The position numbers were made by a program, and so were the translations under genes. A stretch of DNA of 64,000 bases from assembly GCF_033947565.1 (NCBI RefSeq), contig NZ_JARPVX010000003.1, forward strand, positions 1 to 64,000. Reading direction: 5' to 3'. The stretch comes from Lichenihabitans sp033947565. Its GTDB lineage: Bacteria; Pseudomonadota; Alphaproteobacteria; Rhizobiales; Beijerinckiaceae. Under the pieces are notes generated by a model. That model worked only from the letters and a program-made list of their open reading frames with translations. It searched no databases and had not been told where the DNA came from. Each line of letters begins with the position of its first letter. Position 1 is the stretch's first letter. Shown piece by piece: positions 8,013 to 16,759 of this stretch.

Positions 8013-8115
8013 CTCATTCCGGGGCGGCGCAGCCGAACCTGGAATCGGCGGGCTCCGACCTCGATCGCCCGGGCTCCCCGGTTCCGGATCTCCGCTCCGC
8101 TGCGTCCGGAATGAG
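8013..8115. repeat. Palindromic intergenic repeat, Rhizobiales type
   Basis: The 166-bp gap between the binding protein and the permease holds a roughly 103-bp element bounded by CTCATTCCGG (8013-8022) and its exact inverse CCGGAATGAG (8106-8115). The interior has GCGGCGCAGCCGAACCTGGA on one side and CTCCGCTCCGCTGCG on the other, which makes a long imperfect stem. Elements with this opening are scattered between genes in many Rhizobiales genomes. Here it splits an ABC operon and could stabilise the upstream mRNA end. Confidence 0.65.
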
Positions 8116-8147
8116 GGGGATCGGGTCGTTCATCGCGGGATGCCATA

Positions 8148-10037
8148 ATGGGCTTTTATCTCGCACAAGCGCTGACGGGCCTCGCCCAGGCGTCGTCGCT
8201 GTTCCTCATCGCCTCGGGATTGTCGATCATCTTCGGCGTCACCCGGGTCGTGAATTTCGCCCACGGGGCCTTCACGATGCTCGGGGCCTACGTGGCCTAC
8301 ACGTTGGTCACGCACCTCGATGGGCCGTTCGGGTTCTGGGGCGGTCTCGTCGTCGCGAGCCTCGTGGTGGCGGCGCTGGGCGCCCTGTTGGAGATGACGC
8401 TGTTGCGCCGGCTGTATCGCGCGCCGGAGTTGTTCCAGCTGCTCGCCACCTTCGGGGTGACCCTTGTGGTCGAAGACCTCGCGGTGCTGATCTGGGGGCC
8501 CGACGACCTGCTCGGGCCCCGCGCGCCGGGCTTCAAGGGAGCCGTCACGCTGCTCGGCCAAGCCGTGCCGAGCTACGATCTGTTTCTGGTCGGCTTGGCG
8601 CCGGTCGTCTTCGGCCTGTTGACCTTGGTGTTTCATCGCACGCGCTTCGGCGTCCTGGTGCGGGCCGCCACACAGGACCGCGAGATGGTGGCGGCGCTCG
8701 GCGTCGACCAACGCTGGCTGTTCACGGCCGTCTTCGCGCTCGGCACTTTCCTGGCGGCGCTCGGTGGCGCGCTGCAGATTCCGCGCGACGCCGTCAATCA
8801 CACGATGGACCTTAGGATCATCGTTGATGTCTTCGTGGTGGTGGTGATCGGCGGCCTCGGCAGCATCGGCGGCGCCCTGGTGGCCGCAATCGTGGTGGCG
8901 GAACTCAATGCCTTCGGCATCCTGGCCTTTCCGGCCGTCTCGATCGTGTTGGTCTTCCTGGTCATGGCGCTGGTGCTGACGGTCCGTCCGCATGGGCTGT
9001 TTGGCCGGGCGCAGCCGCCGGTCCGCAGCCTGCCGGCGCCGACCTCGCGCCCTTGGGCGCCTTTCGGCTGGCCCGCGCGCACCGTCGCAGCGGTCCTCGC
9101 GATCGTCGCGGCCTTGTTGCCGTTCTGGGCCGGCCCTTATGGCCTCGCAGTTGGGGCCGAGATCGCGGTGGCGGTGATCTTTGCGGCCAGCCTGCAATTG
9201 TTGATGTCGCCCGCCGGCCTCGTCAGCTTCGGCCATGCGGCTTATTTTGGCCTCGGAGTTTATGGTGCCGCCCTGGCGGTGAAGCTCGGCGGTCTGTCGA
9301 TGGGTCCCGCCATCGGCTGCGGCGTGGCGCTCGGCCTTGGCGGCGCGGCGCTGTTCGGCTGGCTTTGCGTGCGGTTGTCGGGCGTTTACTTTGCCATGCT
9401 GACCCTGGCCTTTGCCCAGATCGTCTGGTCGGTTGCGTTCCAATGGACCGACGTGACGGGCGGCGACAACGGCCTGTTGGGCATCTGGCCAGCGCCCTGG
9501 GCCGCGACGCCACGGGCCTTCTACTGGCTCTGCGTCGCGGTGGCGGTCACCGTGGCGGGCCTGATCCGCGTCGTCACCTTCTCGCCCTTCGGCTTCGGGC
9601 TCAGGGCCGTGCGCGATGCGACGGGCCGCGCCGAGGCGCTCGGCTTCAGCCGCGCACGGCTGCAATGGGGTGCCTTCACGCTGGCGGGCGGGCTTGCGGC
9701 GCTGGCGGGGGGCCTCTTCGCCTTCCTGAAAGGCAGCGTCTTTCCGGACAGCTTTGGGGTCGGCACCTCGGTCGATGGACTGGTGACGGTGTTGCTCGGC
9801 GGGGTCGGCACGATCTCGGGCAGCGTCGCCGGAGCGATCCTCTACAAGGGCCTGTCGATCTGGCTCGTCAGCCAGACCGATTATTCGAAGCTCGTGCTTG
9901 GGATCGTCATCGTGGCCCTCTGCGTGGCCCTGCCGCGCGGCCTCGGCGGCCTTGCGACGTTGTTGAGCCCCCGCGGCACCAGGCACGATCGGGTGCCGGC
10001 CACACCCGGCACGCCCCGCCTCGAGGGCGCCGAATGA
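8148..10037 (+). CDS. Fused LivH-LivM permease of a branched-chain-type ABC transporter
   Basis: At 629 residues this is about the sum of a LivH and a LivM permease in one chain. The first half (about 1-285) has the LivH pattern, GLSIIFGVTRVVNFAHGAF near the start and GGLGSIGGALVAA. The second half (about 315-600) has the LivM pattern, LQLLMSPAGLVSFGHAAYFGLGVYGAA and GGVGTISGSVAGAIL. A Pro/Arg-rich linker (about 287-312) joins them. The fused protein would form both membrane halves of the transporter. It ends with an ATGA overlap on the ATPase gene livG. Confidence 0.93.
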   Translation: MGFYLAQALTGLAQASSLFLIASGLSIIFGVTRVVNFAHGAFTMLGAYVAYTLVTHLDGPFGFWGGLVVASLVVAALGALLEMTLLRRLYRAPELFQLLATFGVTLVVEDLAVLIWGPDDLLGPRAPGFKGAVTLLGQAVPSYDLFLVGLAPVVFGLLTLVFHRTRFGVLVRAATQDREMVAALGVDQRWLFTAVFALGTFLAALGGALQIPRDAVNHTMDLRIIVDVFVVVVIGGLGSIGGALVAAIVVAELNAFGILAFPAVSIVLVFLVMALVLTVRPHGLFGRAQPPVRSLPAPTSRPWAPFGWPARTVAAVLAIVAALLPFWAGPYGLAVGAEIAVAVIFAASLQLLMSPAGLVSFGHAAYFGLGVYGAALAVKLGGLSMGPAIGCGVALGLGGAALFGWLCVRLSGVYFAMLTLAFAQIVWSVAFQWTDVTGGDNGLLGIWPAPWAATPRAFYWLCVAVAVTVAGLIRVVTFSPFGFGLRAVRDATGRAEALGFSRARLQWGAFTLAGGLAALAGGLFAFLKGSVFPDSFGVGTSVDGLVTVLLGGVGTISGSVAGAILYKGLSIWLVSQTDYSKLVLGIVIVALCVALPRGLGGLATLLSPRGTRHDRVPATPGTPRLEGAE

Positions 10038-10810
10038 CCCCGCCCCTCCTGGCCGTTTCGGGCCTGCGCAAGAGCTATGGCGGCGTCGAGGCCGTCCGGG
10101 ACGTCTCGTTCACGCTCGCGGCCGGCGAGGTGCTGGCCCTGATCGGGCCGAACGGCGCCGGCAAGAGCACCTGCTTCAACATGTTGAACGGGCAGATCCG
10201 GCCCGATGCCGGCGAGATCGTGCTGAACGGCACCGCGGTGACGGGCCTTCGGCCGCGCCTCATGGCCCGGCGCGGTGTCGCCCGGACGTTCCAGATCACC
10301 GCCGCTTTTGCGTCCATGACGGCGCGCGAAAACGTGCAGGTTGCCTGTGTGGCGCAAGCCGGCCTCGCGTCGCGCCTTGTAGGCCGCACCGACCGCCGCT
10401 TCGTGGCCATAGCCGATGGCTGGCTCGACAAGGTCGGGTTGCTGGCCGAGGCCGACCGCCCCGCCGGGGAACTCGCCTATGGCGACCTGAAGCGCCTCGA
10501 GCTCGCCATGGTGCTGACCGGCCACCCCACCCTGTTGCTGATGGACGAGCCGACGGCCGGCATGGCGCCCCGGGAGCGCCACGCCCTGATGGATTTCGTC
10601 GTGGCCTTTGCCCGGAAGGAGGCGATCGGCCTCCTGTTCACCGAACACGACATGGATATCGTCTTCGCCCATGCGGACCGCGTGCTGGTGCTGAGCCGCG
10701 GCGCCGTGATCGCCGCCGGACCGCCTGACGCCGTGCGCCGCGACCCCCAGGTGCGGGCCAGCTACCTCGGCGAAGGCCTCGCCTATGCGAAGCAAGGAGA
10801 GCCGGCTTGA
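10034..10810 (+). CDS. livG: LIV-type ABC transporter ATP-binding protein LivG
   Basis: A 258-residue ATPase subunit energising the LIV-type importer. The Walker A is GPNGAGKST at about residues 37-45. The signature region is divergent (AGELAYGDLKRLELAMVL), and the Walker B is LLLMDEPTAGM. The family hallmark MARRGVARTFQITAAF marks it as LivG rather than LivF. The start overlaps the fused permease stop (ATGA), and the stop overlaps the livF start (TGATG). The signature LAYGDLKRLE in place of LSYGQQR is somewhat unusual but is found in LivG proteins of aromatic-acid transporters. Confidence 0.93.
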   Translation: MTPPLLAVSGLRKSYGGVEAVRDVSFTLAAGEVLALIGPNGAGKSTCFNMLNGQIRPDAGEIVLNGTAVTGLRPRLMARRGVARTFQITAAFASMTARENVQVACVAQAGLASRLVGRTDRRFVAIADGWLDKVGLLAEADRPAGELAYGDLKRLELAMVLTGHPTLLLMDEPTAGMAPRERHALMDFVVAFARKEAIGLLFTEHDMDIVFAHADRVLVLSRGAVIAAGPPDAVRRDPQVRASYLGEGLAYAKQGEPA

Positions 10811-11511
10811 TGCTCGAAGCGCGGGCGCTGACCGGCTGGTATGGCCGGGCTCAGATCCTCTTCGACATCGACCTTGCGGTGGGCACCGGCGAGGTCGTGT
10901 CGCTGCTCGGTCGCAACGGCGCCGGCAAGTCGACCACGTTCCGAGCCCTGGCGGGCCTGCTCGACCGTCGCGGCGGCGATGTCCGGTTCGACGGCGCCGA
11001 CGTGTCGCGCGAGCCCGCCCATCTGCGGGCGCGCCGCGGCCTCGCTTATGTGCCGGAAGACCGGCGCATCTTTGGGGATCTGACGGTCGACGAGAATTTG
11101 GCGGTGGGCCGACAAGCGGCACGCGACGGGGCGCCGCGCTGGACGCCGGCAAGGGTGTTCGCGCTGTTCCCGAGCCTCGGCGCCATGCGGACCCGGCGCG
11201 GCGGCGCGATGAGCGGCGGCGAGCAGCAGATGTTGACCGTCGCCCGCGCCCTGATGGGCAACCCGCGCCTCGTGCTGCTCGACGAACCGTCCGAGGGCCT
11301 CGCCCCCAAGGTGGTCGAGGACATGGCCCATGCGATCCTGGCCATGAAGCGCGAGGGCCTCAGCATCCTGCTCTCCGAACAGAATCTGCATTTCGCCCGC
11401 CTCATCGCCGACCGTGCGGTTGTGCTTGACCGTGGCCACGTGCGCTTTTCCGGCACCATGGCCGCGTTAGCGGCCGACCCGGCGCTGTGCGACGCCTATC
11501 TGTCGGTGTAG
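10810..11511 (+). CDS. livF: LIV-type ABC transporter ATP-binding protein LivF
   Basis: The 233-residue second ATPase of the transporter has Walker A GRNGAGKST, signature MSGGEQQMLTVARAL and Walker B LVLLDEPSEGLAPK, which is typical of LivF. ATG at 10810 overlaps the livG stop within TGATG; a TTG immediately upstream at 10807 could also serve. It is the last gene of the operon that begins at 3190. The following ispE gene is convergent, and the 39-bp gap between them holds no clear terminator. Confidence 0.93.
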   Translation: MLEARALTGWYGRAQILFDIDLAVGTGEVVSLLGRNGAGKSTTFRALAGLLDRRGGDVRFDGADVSREPAHLRARRGLAYVPEDRRIFGDLTVDENLAVGRQAARDGAPRWTPARVFALFPSLGAMRTRRGGAMSGGEQQMLTVARALMGNPRLVLLDEPSEGLAPKVVEDMAHAILAMKREGLSILLSEQNLHFARLIADRAVVLDRGHVRFSGTMAALAADPALCDAYLSV

Positions 11512-11550
11512 AGGCCGTATCGGCCCGCGAGGCCGGCAGCGCGACGAAAC

Positions 11551-12420
11551 TTACCGAAGCACCGTCGCCTTTACCCACCAATCGGGATGCTGGGCCCGAA
11601 TGATCTGCATGGCCTGCGCTGCCGCGCGGCAGGTGTCGAACAGGCCAAAGCATGTGGCGCCCGATCCCGACATGCGGGCCAGACGGCAGCCGCGCGCGCC
11701 ACCCAGCACCGCCAGCACGTCACCGATCACCGGGGCCAGGACACCGGCCGCGCCTTCCATGTCGTTGCGGCCGCGTCGCAGCAGCGGCATCAGGGCGTTA
11801 GGCGTAAGGTCGGGACCGACCTCCGGATGCGACGAACCGGCATTCGTTTCGCCGTTTCGCAACCCGATGCGGTGAAACACGCTCTTGGTTTCGAGCTTGA
11901 CGCCGGGATTGATCAACAGCGCCACGAGCGGGGGCAGGCGCAGCGGCGCCCCGAGGCGCTCGCCGATGCCGCTCATCATCCGGGCGCGCGGGTCGAGACA
12001 GACCGGCACGTCGGCCCCGGTGGCCTGGGCGGCTTCGACGAGGCGTGGATCGTGGTGCGAGAGCGCATTGGCATCGGCCAGCAACCGCAACGCCGCCGCC
12101 GCATCGGATGAGCCGCCGCCAACCCCGGCCGCGACCGGCAGCCGCTTCACCAGCTTGAACGCGCCGAGCCGAAGCGCCGGAACCCGATCCCGCAAGGCGC
12201 GCGCGGCACGCAGCACGAGGTTGTCTCCAGACTCGCCGGCCGCGACCGCGGTCGGACCGACGACCTCCAGGGACAGATCGTCGCCGGGATCGAAGTGCAG
12301 CACGTCGCCGGCCCCGGTAAAGGCGACAAGACTTTCAAGCTCGTGGTAGCCATCCGCACGCCGACCCCGGATGTGGAGCGTCAGGTTGATCTTGGCGGGT
12401 GCACGCGTCACGAAACTCAT
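11551..12420 (-). CDS. ispE: 4-diphosphocytidyl-2-C-methyl-D-erythritol kinase
   Basis: IspE phosphorylates CDP-methylerythritol in the MEP pathway to isoprenoid precursors, in the cytoplasm. The 289-residue sequence starts with the diagnostic APAKINLTLHI, contains the GHMP-kinase ATP loop PVAAGVGGGSSDAAAAL (about residues 90-106), and ends with the third GHMP motif MSGSGATCFGLF. Length and motif spacing are normal. The gene stands alone on the minus strand, convergent with livF. In many alphaproteobacteria a TPR-protein gene lies next to ispE; none is seen here. Confidence 0.96.
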   Translation of the reverse strand: MSFVTRAPAKINLTLHIRGRRADGYHELESLVAFTGAGDVLHFDPGDDLSLEVVGPTAVAAGESGDNLVLRAARALRDRVPALRLGAFKLVKRLPVAAGVGGGSSDAAAALRLLADANALSHHDPRLVEAAQATGADVPVCLDPRARMMSGIGERLGAPLRLPPLVALLINPGVKLETKSVFHRIGLRNGETNAGSSHPEVGPDLTPNALMPLLRRGRNDMEGAAGVLAPVIGDVLAVLGGARGCRLARMSGSGATCFGLFDTCRAAAQAMQIIRAQHPDWWVKATVLR

Positions 12421-12753
12421 GGCCGCACCTCAACCCCAGGGCAAGCCGAGGGTCAAGGCAAGGATGCAGATCGAAGACGCGTCTCGATGGGCCAATTGCG
12501 ATTGCGTGCTGAACAGTAAATCAGGCCGGACGCCTGCGGCATGCGCGGCGTTGCGAGCGGCCCAGGATGGAAATGCAAGGTCTTGTCAGCCATGATCCCG
12601 GCTGGGGGAACCAAACACTTTGCCGTTTACATTTCGCGATGGAAGGGCTTGATAAGCTGCAGCCAGGCATGGTGGCCTGACTTGTCGAGGTTGTGACGAT
12701 GGTCATCGGCCAGCAGACGGGGGATTGCATCGACGTGCAACGGCTGTTCGACC
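12421..12753. other. Intergenic region between ispE and the MBL-fold gene
   Basis: This 333-bp divergent spacer should contain promoters for both flanking genes. I see no convincing protein gene in it. A 22-codon frame starts at ATG 12699 and ends at 12767, overlapping the start of the MBL gene in another frame; it could be a leader peptide but has no support beyond position. No strong -35/-10 pair, riboswitch or terminator stands out. Confidence 0.5.
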
Positions 12754-13629
12754 ATGTCGTTTGATGGGGCTTTGCCGGCCGACCAGGCGTTATCGGTTAA
12801 ATTCTGGGGAACGCGTGGCTCGCTTCCGCGCTGCGGTGCCGAATACCAGCGCTATGGCGGCAATACCACTTGCGTCGAAGTGCGGGTCGGCCGTCGCTTG
12901 TTCCTGATCGACGCCGGGTCGGGCATCGCAGACGCCGGCAAATCCATGATGGATGATGGTCCGCAAGGCTTCGACATCCTGTTGAGCCATCTGCATCACG
13001 ACCACATATCCGGGCTACCCTTCTTCATTCCCGCTCTCAAGACACGGTGCGAGATCCGCCTGCATTGCGGCAACCTCGACGGCGTCAGCCCGCAGGCCGC
13101 CTTCGATCTGATGTTCGCGCCGCCCTTGTTCCCGGTAAGGCTGGAGGTGTTTCCCGGCCAGTTCAGCTATCACGGCTTCCATGCCGGGGCAGCGCTCGAC
13201 TTCGGCGACGGGATCGTGGTCCGGACCTGCGCACTCGACCATCCTGGCGGCGCGACGGCTTACCGGTTCGATCACAAAGGCCGCAGCCTTTGCTACATTT
13301 CGGATGTCGAGCATCGGCCTGGCATCATCGACGACGCATTGGTGAGCTTCTGCCGCGACGCCGATCTGGTGGTCTACGACACGATGTTCAACGAAGCGGA
13401 GTTCCAGGATTGCCGTGGCTGGGGCCACTCGACCTGGGGGGCCGGTGTCGCCCTTTGCCGCGCCGCCAACGCCAAGCGCCTCGGTGCCACGCATCATCAC
13501 ATGCGTCATACGGACGACATGCTGGATGGCGTGGCGGCCCAGGTCGAGGCAGCCCTGCCGGGTTCGTTCGTGGCGCGCGAAGGACAAACCATCCGGCTCG
13601 AAGCCCGCGTGCTGGAAACGGCCGCCTGA
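12754..13629 (+). CDS. MBL-fold metallo-hydrolase
   Basis: The 291-residue protein has the metallo-beta-lactamase fold. The metal-binding motif LSHLHHDHISGLPFF gives the HxHxDH-type ligands, FLIDAGSG is the usual strand before it, and later metal ligands are likely His in DHPGG, Asp in CYISDVEH and the His pair in GATHHHMRH. The opening VKFWGTRGSLPRCGAEYQRYGGNTTCVEV is typical of a subgroup related to phosphodiesterase-like and PhnP-like hydrolases, not of antibiotic-degrading lactamases. It has no signal peptide, so it acts in the cytoplasm. Substrate unknown. Confidence 0.85.
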   Translation: MSFDGALPADQALSVKFWGTRGSLPRCGAEYQRYGGNTTCVEVRVGRRLFLIDAGSGIADAGKSMMDDGPQGFDILLSHLHHDHISGLPFFIPALKTRCEIRLHCGNLDGVSPQAAFDLMFAPPLFPVRLEVFPGQFSYHGFHAGAALDFGDGIVVRTCALDHPGGATAYRFDHKGRSLCYISDVEHRPGIIDDALVSFCRDADLVVYDTMFNEAEFQDCRGWGHSTWGAGVALCRAANAKRLGATHHHMRHTDDMLDGVAAQVEAALPGSFVAREGQTIRLEARVLETAA

Positions 13630-13716
13630 TCGGCGTCTCGCGGGTCCGCTGAAGCCGCGGCCACGCGCCGCGTTTCGATAGCGGGCCGCGATCACGCCTC
13701 GACCGAAAGGGCCTGT

Positions 13717-15507
13717 TTGTCCAGCGTTCGGCTGCATCTCTCGAAGGCCACCCTGCCGGCAGCCTTGCGGCGCTTCGTTCGCAGCCGCGCCAGCGGGCTC
13801 GTGCTGGTGGCCGTGCTGATCGGTCTCGTCGGTGGCCTGCTGGTCGTGGCACTGTCGGCGACGGTGCAGTTCCTGCACGAAACCCTGTTCGGGCTGGCGC
13901 GTAACCAGCACCTCAGTGCGATGCCGGCCCTGACGCCATGGCGCGGCATCCTGGTTCCCTGCATCGGTGGCGGGGTCCTGGCCCTGCTGACCGCCACCGC
14001 GCGTCCGCTCGCGGGTCGGCTTGCGGATGCGATCGAGGCCAACGCGCTTTATGGCGGTCACCTATCCATGAAGGGCAGCCTCTTCGTCACCATGCAGACC
14101 GTGCTGTCGAGCGGATGCGGAGGATCGGTCGGGCTTGAGGCCGGCTATACGCAGATCTGTGCCGCGGTCTCGTCGCGGGTCGGCATCGTCCTGGCGGCCC
14201 GGCGTGCCGACATGCGGCTGCTGGTCGCCTGCGGCGGGGCGGCCGCCATCGCGGGGGCCTTCAACGCGCCGCTCGCAGGCGCCTTCTACGGATTCGAGGT
14301 GGTGCTCGGCACCTATACGGTCGGGGCGCTGTCGCCCGTGGCGGCCAGCGCGCTCGCGGCCTGTCTCGTCACGCGCCAGTTCGTCGATCACCCCTACCTC
14401 GTGCCGCCGGGGGCCATCGGAGCCATGCATGGCGGCGAAATCGCCCATGTGGCGATGATCAGCCTCGTGGCGGCGCTGCTTGGCATCGGCCTGATGCAGG
14501 CCGTAGGCACCTGCGAAGGCTTGTTTTCGCGCTTTCGGATCGACCTGCGGCTCCGTCCGATCATCGGCGGCCTGCTGATCGGCCTGCTCAGCCTTGCCAC
14601 CCCGCAGGTGCTTGGCGCCGGCCATGGGGCCCTCAGCATCGACCTGGCCGTCCCCCTGCTGCCGGCCACCCTTGCGGCGCTGTTCCTGTTGAAGGGCCTC
14701 GCCTCCGCCATCTCGCTCGGCTCCGGGTTTCGCGGCGGGCTGTTTTATGCCTCCCTGCTGCTCGGCGCGCTGGTGGGCCGGTGTTATGCGGGTGTGGCGG
14801 CAGCCTGGATGCCCAGCTTGGCGCCGGATCCCGGGCTCGCGGCATTGGCCGGCATCGCAGCCTTTGGCACCGGAGTAATCGGCGCTCCGGTGACCATGAC
14901 GGCGTTGACGCTTGAGGCCACGGGCAGCTTCACGGTCGCGATCGTGTCGCTGATCGCGGCGAGCATCGCGTCGCTCGTGGTGCGCGACCTGTTCGGCTAT
15001 TCTTTTGCGACATGGCGCTTTCACCTGCGGGGCGAGGCCATCCGTGGGCCGCATGATGTCGGTTGGCTACGCGACCTCACCGTGCGCAAGCTGATGCGGG
15101 CCGATGTGCGGACCGCCCCGTCGCACTGGACGGTGGACGAGGCGCGGGCGGCTTTCGCACTGGGGTCGCTAAAAAACTTCGCCCTCGCGGACGCGGCCGG
15201 TCGCTACGCCGGCCTCGTTCTGCTGGATGACCTCTACACCACCGCGTCGGAGCCCGATGAGTCCATCCTCTGTCTGGCCCGACACCGCGACGCGGTGCTG
15301 CTGCCCGGTATGGCGGTGCGTACGGCCCTCGACCTGTTCGAAGCTTCCGAAGCGGACGTCATGATCGTGGTGGACCGCGCGACGGACGGTACGATCGTCG
15401 GCGTCTTGAGCGAATCGAGCGCCCTCAGGGCCTATGGACGCGAGTTGGAGCGCCAAAGCCCCGACAACGTGACGACCATGCAGGCGAAGGGCGCCACCCT
15501 GCACTGA
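13717..15507 (+). CDS. ClC-family chloride channel/antiporter with C-terminal CBS domains
   Basis: A 596-residue membrane protein of the voltage-gated chloride channel family. Family motifs include GGSVGLEAGYTQ, equivalent to the GxExP filter loop with its gating glutamate present, and GFRGGLFYASLLLGALVGR, equivalent to GGxFxPxLxxGAxxG. Residues from about 440 form a pair of CBS domains (TVRKLMRADVRTAPSHWTVDE onward) that could sense nucleotides. The start is a TTG at 13717, supported by GAAAGG six bases upstream; no ATG fits better. It may be co-transcribed with the MBL gene 87 bp upstream. Ion specificity cannot be assigned. Confidence 0.88.
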   Translation: MSSVRLHLSKATLPAALRRFVRSRASGLVLVAVLIGLVGGLLVVALSATVQFLHETLFGLARNQHLSAMPALTPWRGILVPCIGGGVLALLTATARPLAGRLADAIEANALYGGHLSMKGSLFVTMQTVLSSGCGGSVGLEAGYTQICAAVSSRVGIVLAARRADMRLLVACGGAAAIAGAFNAPLAGAFYGFEVVLGTYTVGALSPVAASALAACLVTRQFVDHPYLVPPGAIGAMHGGEIAHVAMISLVAALLGIGLMQAVGTCEGLFSRFRIDLRLRPIIGGLLIGLLSLATPQVLGAGHGALSIDLAVPLLPATLAALFLLKGLASAISLGSGFRGGLFYASLLLGALVGRCYAGVAAAWMPSLAPDPGLAALAGIAAFGTGVIGAPVTMTALTLEATGSFTVAIVSLIAASIASLVVRDLFGYSFATWRFHLRGEAIRGPHDVGWLRDLTVRKLMRADVRTAPSHWTVDEARAAFALGSLKNFALADAAGRYAGLVLLDDLYTTASEPDESILCLARHRDAVLLPGMAVRTALDLFEASEADVMIVVDRATDGTIVGVLSESSALRAYGRELERQSPDNVTTMQAKGATLH

Positions 15508-15589
15508 GCCCCGCGGCATCAGCCCTTGCCAGCGGGAGAACCCTACCTAGGTGCCGTAGCATTCCCTTTTCTGAAAAGATGATGCCGCC

Positions 15590-16684
15590 ATGGCCCTCGA
15601 CCCCTTGTTTCAACCCTTCGCGCTCGGCGATCTGACGCTGAAGAACCGTATCGTGATGGCGCCCCTGACGCGGAGCCGCGCCAGTGCCGGCACCGATGCG
15701 CCGAACGACCTCAACGTCGACTACTACCGTCAGCGCGCCGGCGCCGGCCTGATCATCGCCGAGGCCACCCAGATCTCCCAGCAGGGTCAGGGTTACGTCG
15801 CGACGCCAGGGATCTACACGAGCGAGCAGGTCGAGGGCTGGCGCAAGGTGACGAAAGCCGTGCACCAGGAAGGCGGTCGCATCTTCCTGCAGCTATGGCA
15901 TGTCGGACGCATCTCCCACACCTCGCTGCAGCCCAATGGCGGCGCGCCAGTCGCGCCTTCGGCCATCAAGGCCAAGGGGCAGACCTACACCAAGCAGGGC
16001 CGGGTGGATTTTTCGATGCCGCGGGCCCTCGAGGCCGAAGAGATTCCCGGCATCATCCGCGGCTATCTGAATGCCGCGGAGAACGCCGAGAGGGCGGGGT
16101 TCGACGGGGTGGAGTTGCACGCCGCCAATGGCTATTTGCTCGACCAATTCCTGCGCGACGGCGCCAACAAGCGGCAGGATGCCTATGGCGGTTCGGTCGA
16201 CAACCGCACCCGGTTGACCATCGAGGCCTTGCTGACGCTCTGCCGCGTCTTCCCGAAGGAACGAGTCGGCATCCGGCTGTCGCCTGTCAGCCATGCCAAC
16301 GATCTCGAGGACAGCAATCCGACCGCCCTCTACGATTATCTGGTACGCGAACTCGACGCCCTGAAGATCGCCTACATGCATGTGATCGAAGGCGAAACCC
16401 AGGGGCCGCGCGACCCGCAGGGCTTCGACTTCGGAGCCATGCGCAAGAGCTTCCACGGTGCCTATATGGCCAACAACGGCTATGACGGCGCGCTGGCGGC
16501 CGAAGCCGTGTCCGAAGGGCGGGCCGACTTCGTGGCTTTCGGGCGCGCCTTTATATCGAATCCCGACCTGCCCGAGCGTTTGCGCCAGGGCGCACCCCTG
16601 ACGCCCGACGACAAGGACACCTGGTACGGCGGAGGGGCCGAGGGCTACACCACCTATCCGACCTTGGAACAGGCAAAGGCCTGA
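15590..16684 (+). CDS. nemA: Alkene reductase / N-ethylmaleimide reductase (Old Yellow Enzyme)
   Basis: A 364-residue FMN-dependent ene-reductase of the Old Yellow Enzyme family, reducing activated C=C bonds of electrophiles such as N-ethylmaleimide or nitrate esters with NAD(P)H. Diagnostic stretches are the N-terminal LTLKNRIVMAPLTRSRA, LWHVGRISHTSLQPNGG, the catalytic HAANGYLLDQFLRDGANKR and the C-terminal FVAFGRAFISNPDLPERL. Length is typical of NemA. It is separated from the ClC gene by 82 bp and is closed by a perfect bidirectional terminator shared with typA. Confidence 0.95.
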   Translation: MALDPLFQPFALGDLTLKNRIVMAPLTRSRASAGTDAPNDLNVDYYRQRAGAGLIIAEATQISQQGQGYVATPGIYTSEQVEGWRKVTKAVHQEGGRIFLQLWHVGRISHTSLQPNGGAPVAPSAIKAKGQTYTKQGRVDFSMPRALEAEEIPGIIRGYLNAAENAERAGFDGVELHAANGYLLDQFLRDGANKRQDAYGGSVDNRTRLTIEALLTLCRVFPKERVGIRLSPVSHANDLEDSNPTALYDYLVRELDALKIAYMHVIEGETQGPRDPQGFDFGAMRKSFHGAYMANNGYDGALAAEAVSEGRADFVAFGRAFISNPDLPERLRQGAPLTPDDKDTWYGGGAEGYTTYPTLEQAKA

Positions 16685-16692
16685 AGCCCACG

Positions 16693-16731
16693 CGAAAAAG
16701 GCTCCAGTCCTTGGGACTGGAGCCTTTTTCG
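16693..16731. terminator. Bidirectional intrinsic terminator between nemA and typA
   Basis: An exact inverted repeat of 18-nt arms (16693-16710 and 16714-16731) with a TTG loop. The core stem GGCTCCAGTCC is flanked by AAAAA on the left and TTTTT on the right. Read on either strand it gives a strong GC hairpin followed by a U run, so it can stop both the rightward nemA and the leftward typA transcripts. Confidence 0.95.
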
Positions 16732-16759
16732 ATTGAGTCGAAGCCCGGAGGCCTCAGTC

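Noticed and set aside
8130..9986. 618-codon minus-strand frame opposite the fused Liv permease
   Set aside because: Low-complexity Arg/Asp/Gln-rich translation with no recognisable fold; the plus strand encodes an obvious permease.
12601..12640. Second EcfG-type promoter (GGAAC ... CGTT) upstream of the MBL gene
   Set aside because: Both halves are present but the spacer is 12 bp, outside the 16-17 bp needed.
12699..12767. 22-codon leader peptide before the MBL gene
   Set aside because: Only an ATG and stop are visible; there is no attenuator structure or codon bias to support regulation, so it is noted in the spacer entry but not called as a gene.
12754..13629. Beta-lactamase resistance gene
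   Set aside because: The protein has the MBL fold, but it has no signal peptide and its motif set matches cytosolic PhnP/phosphodiesterase-like hydrolases, not class B lactamases.
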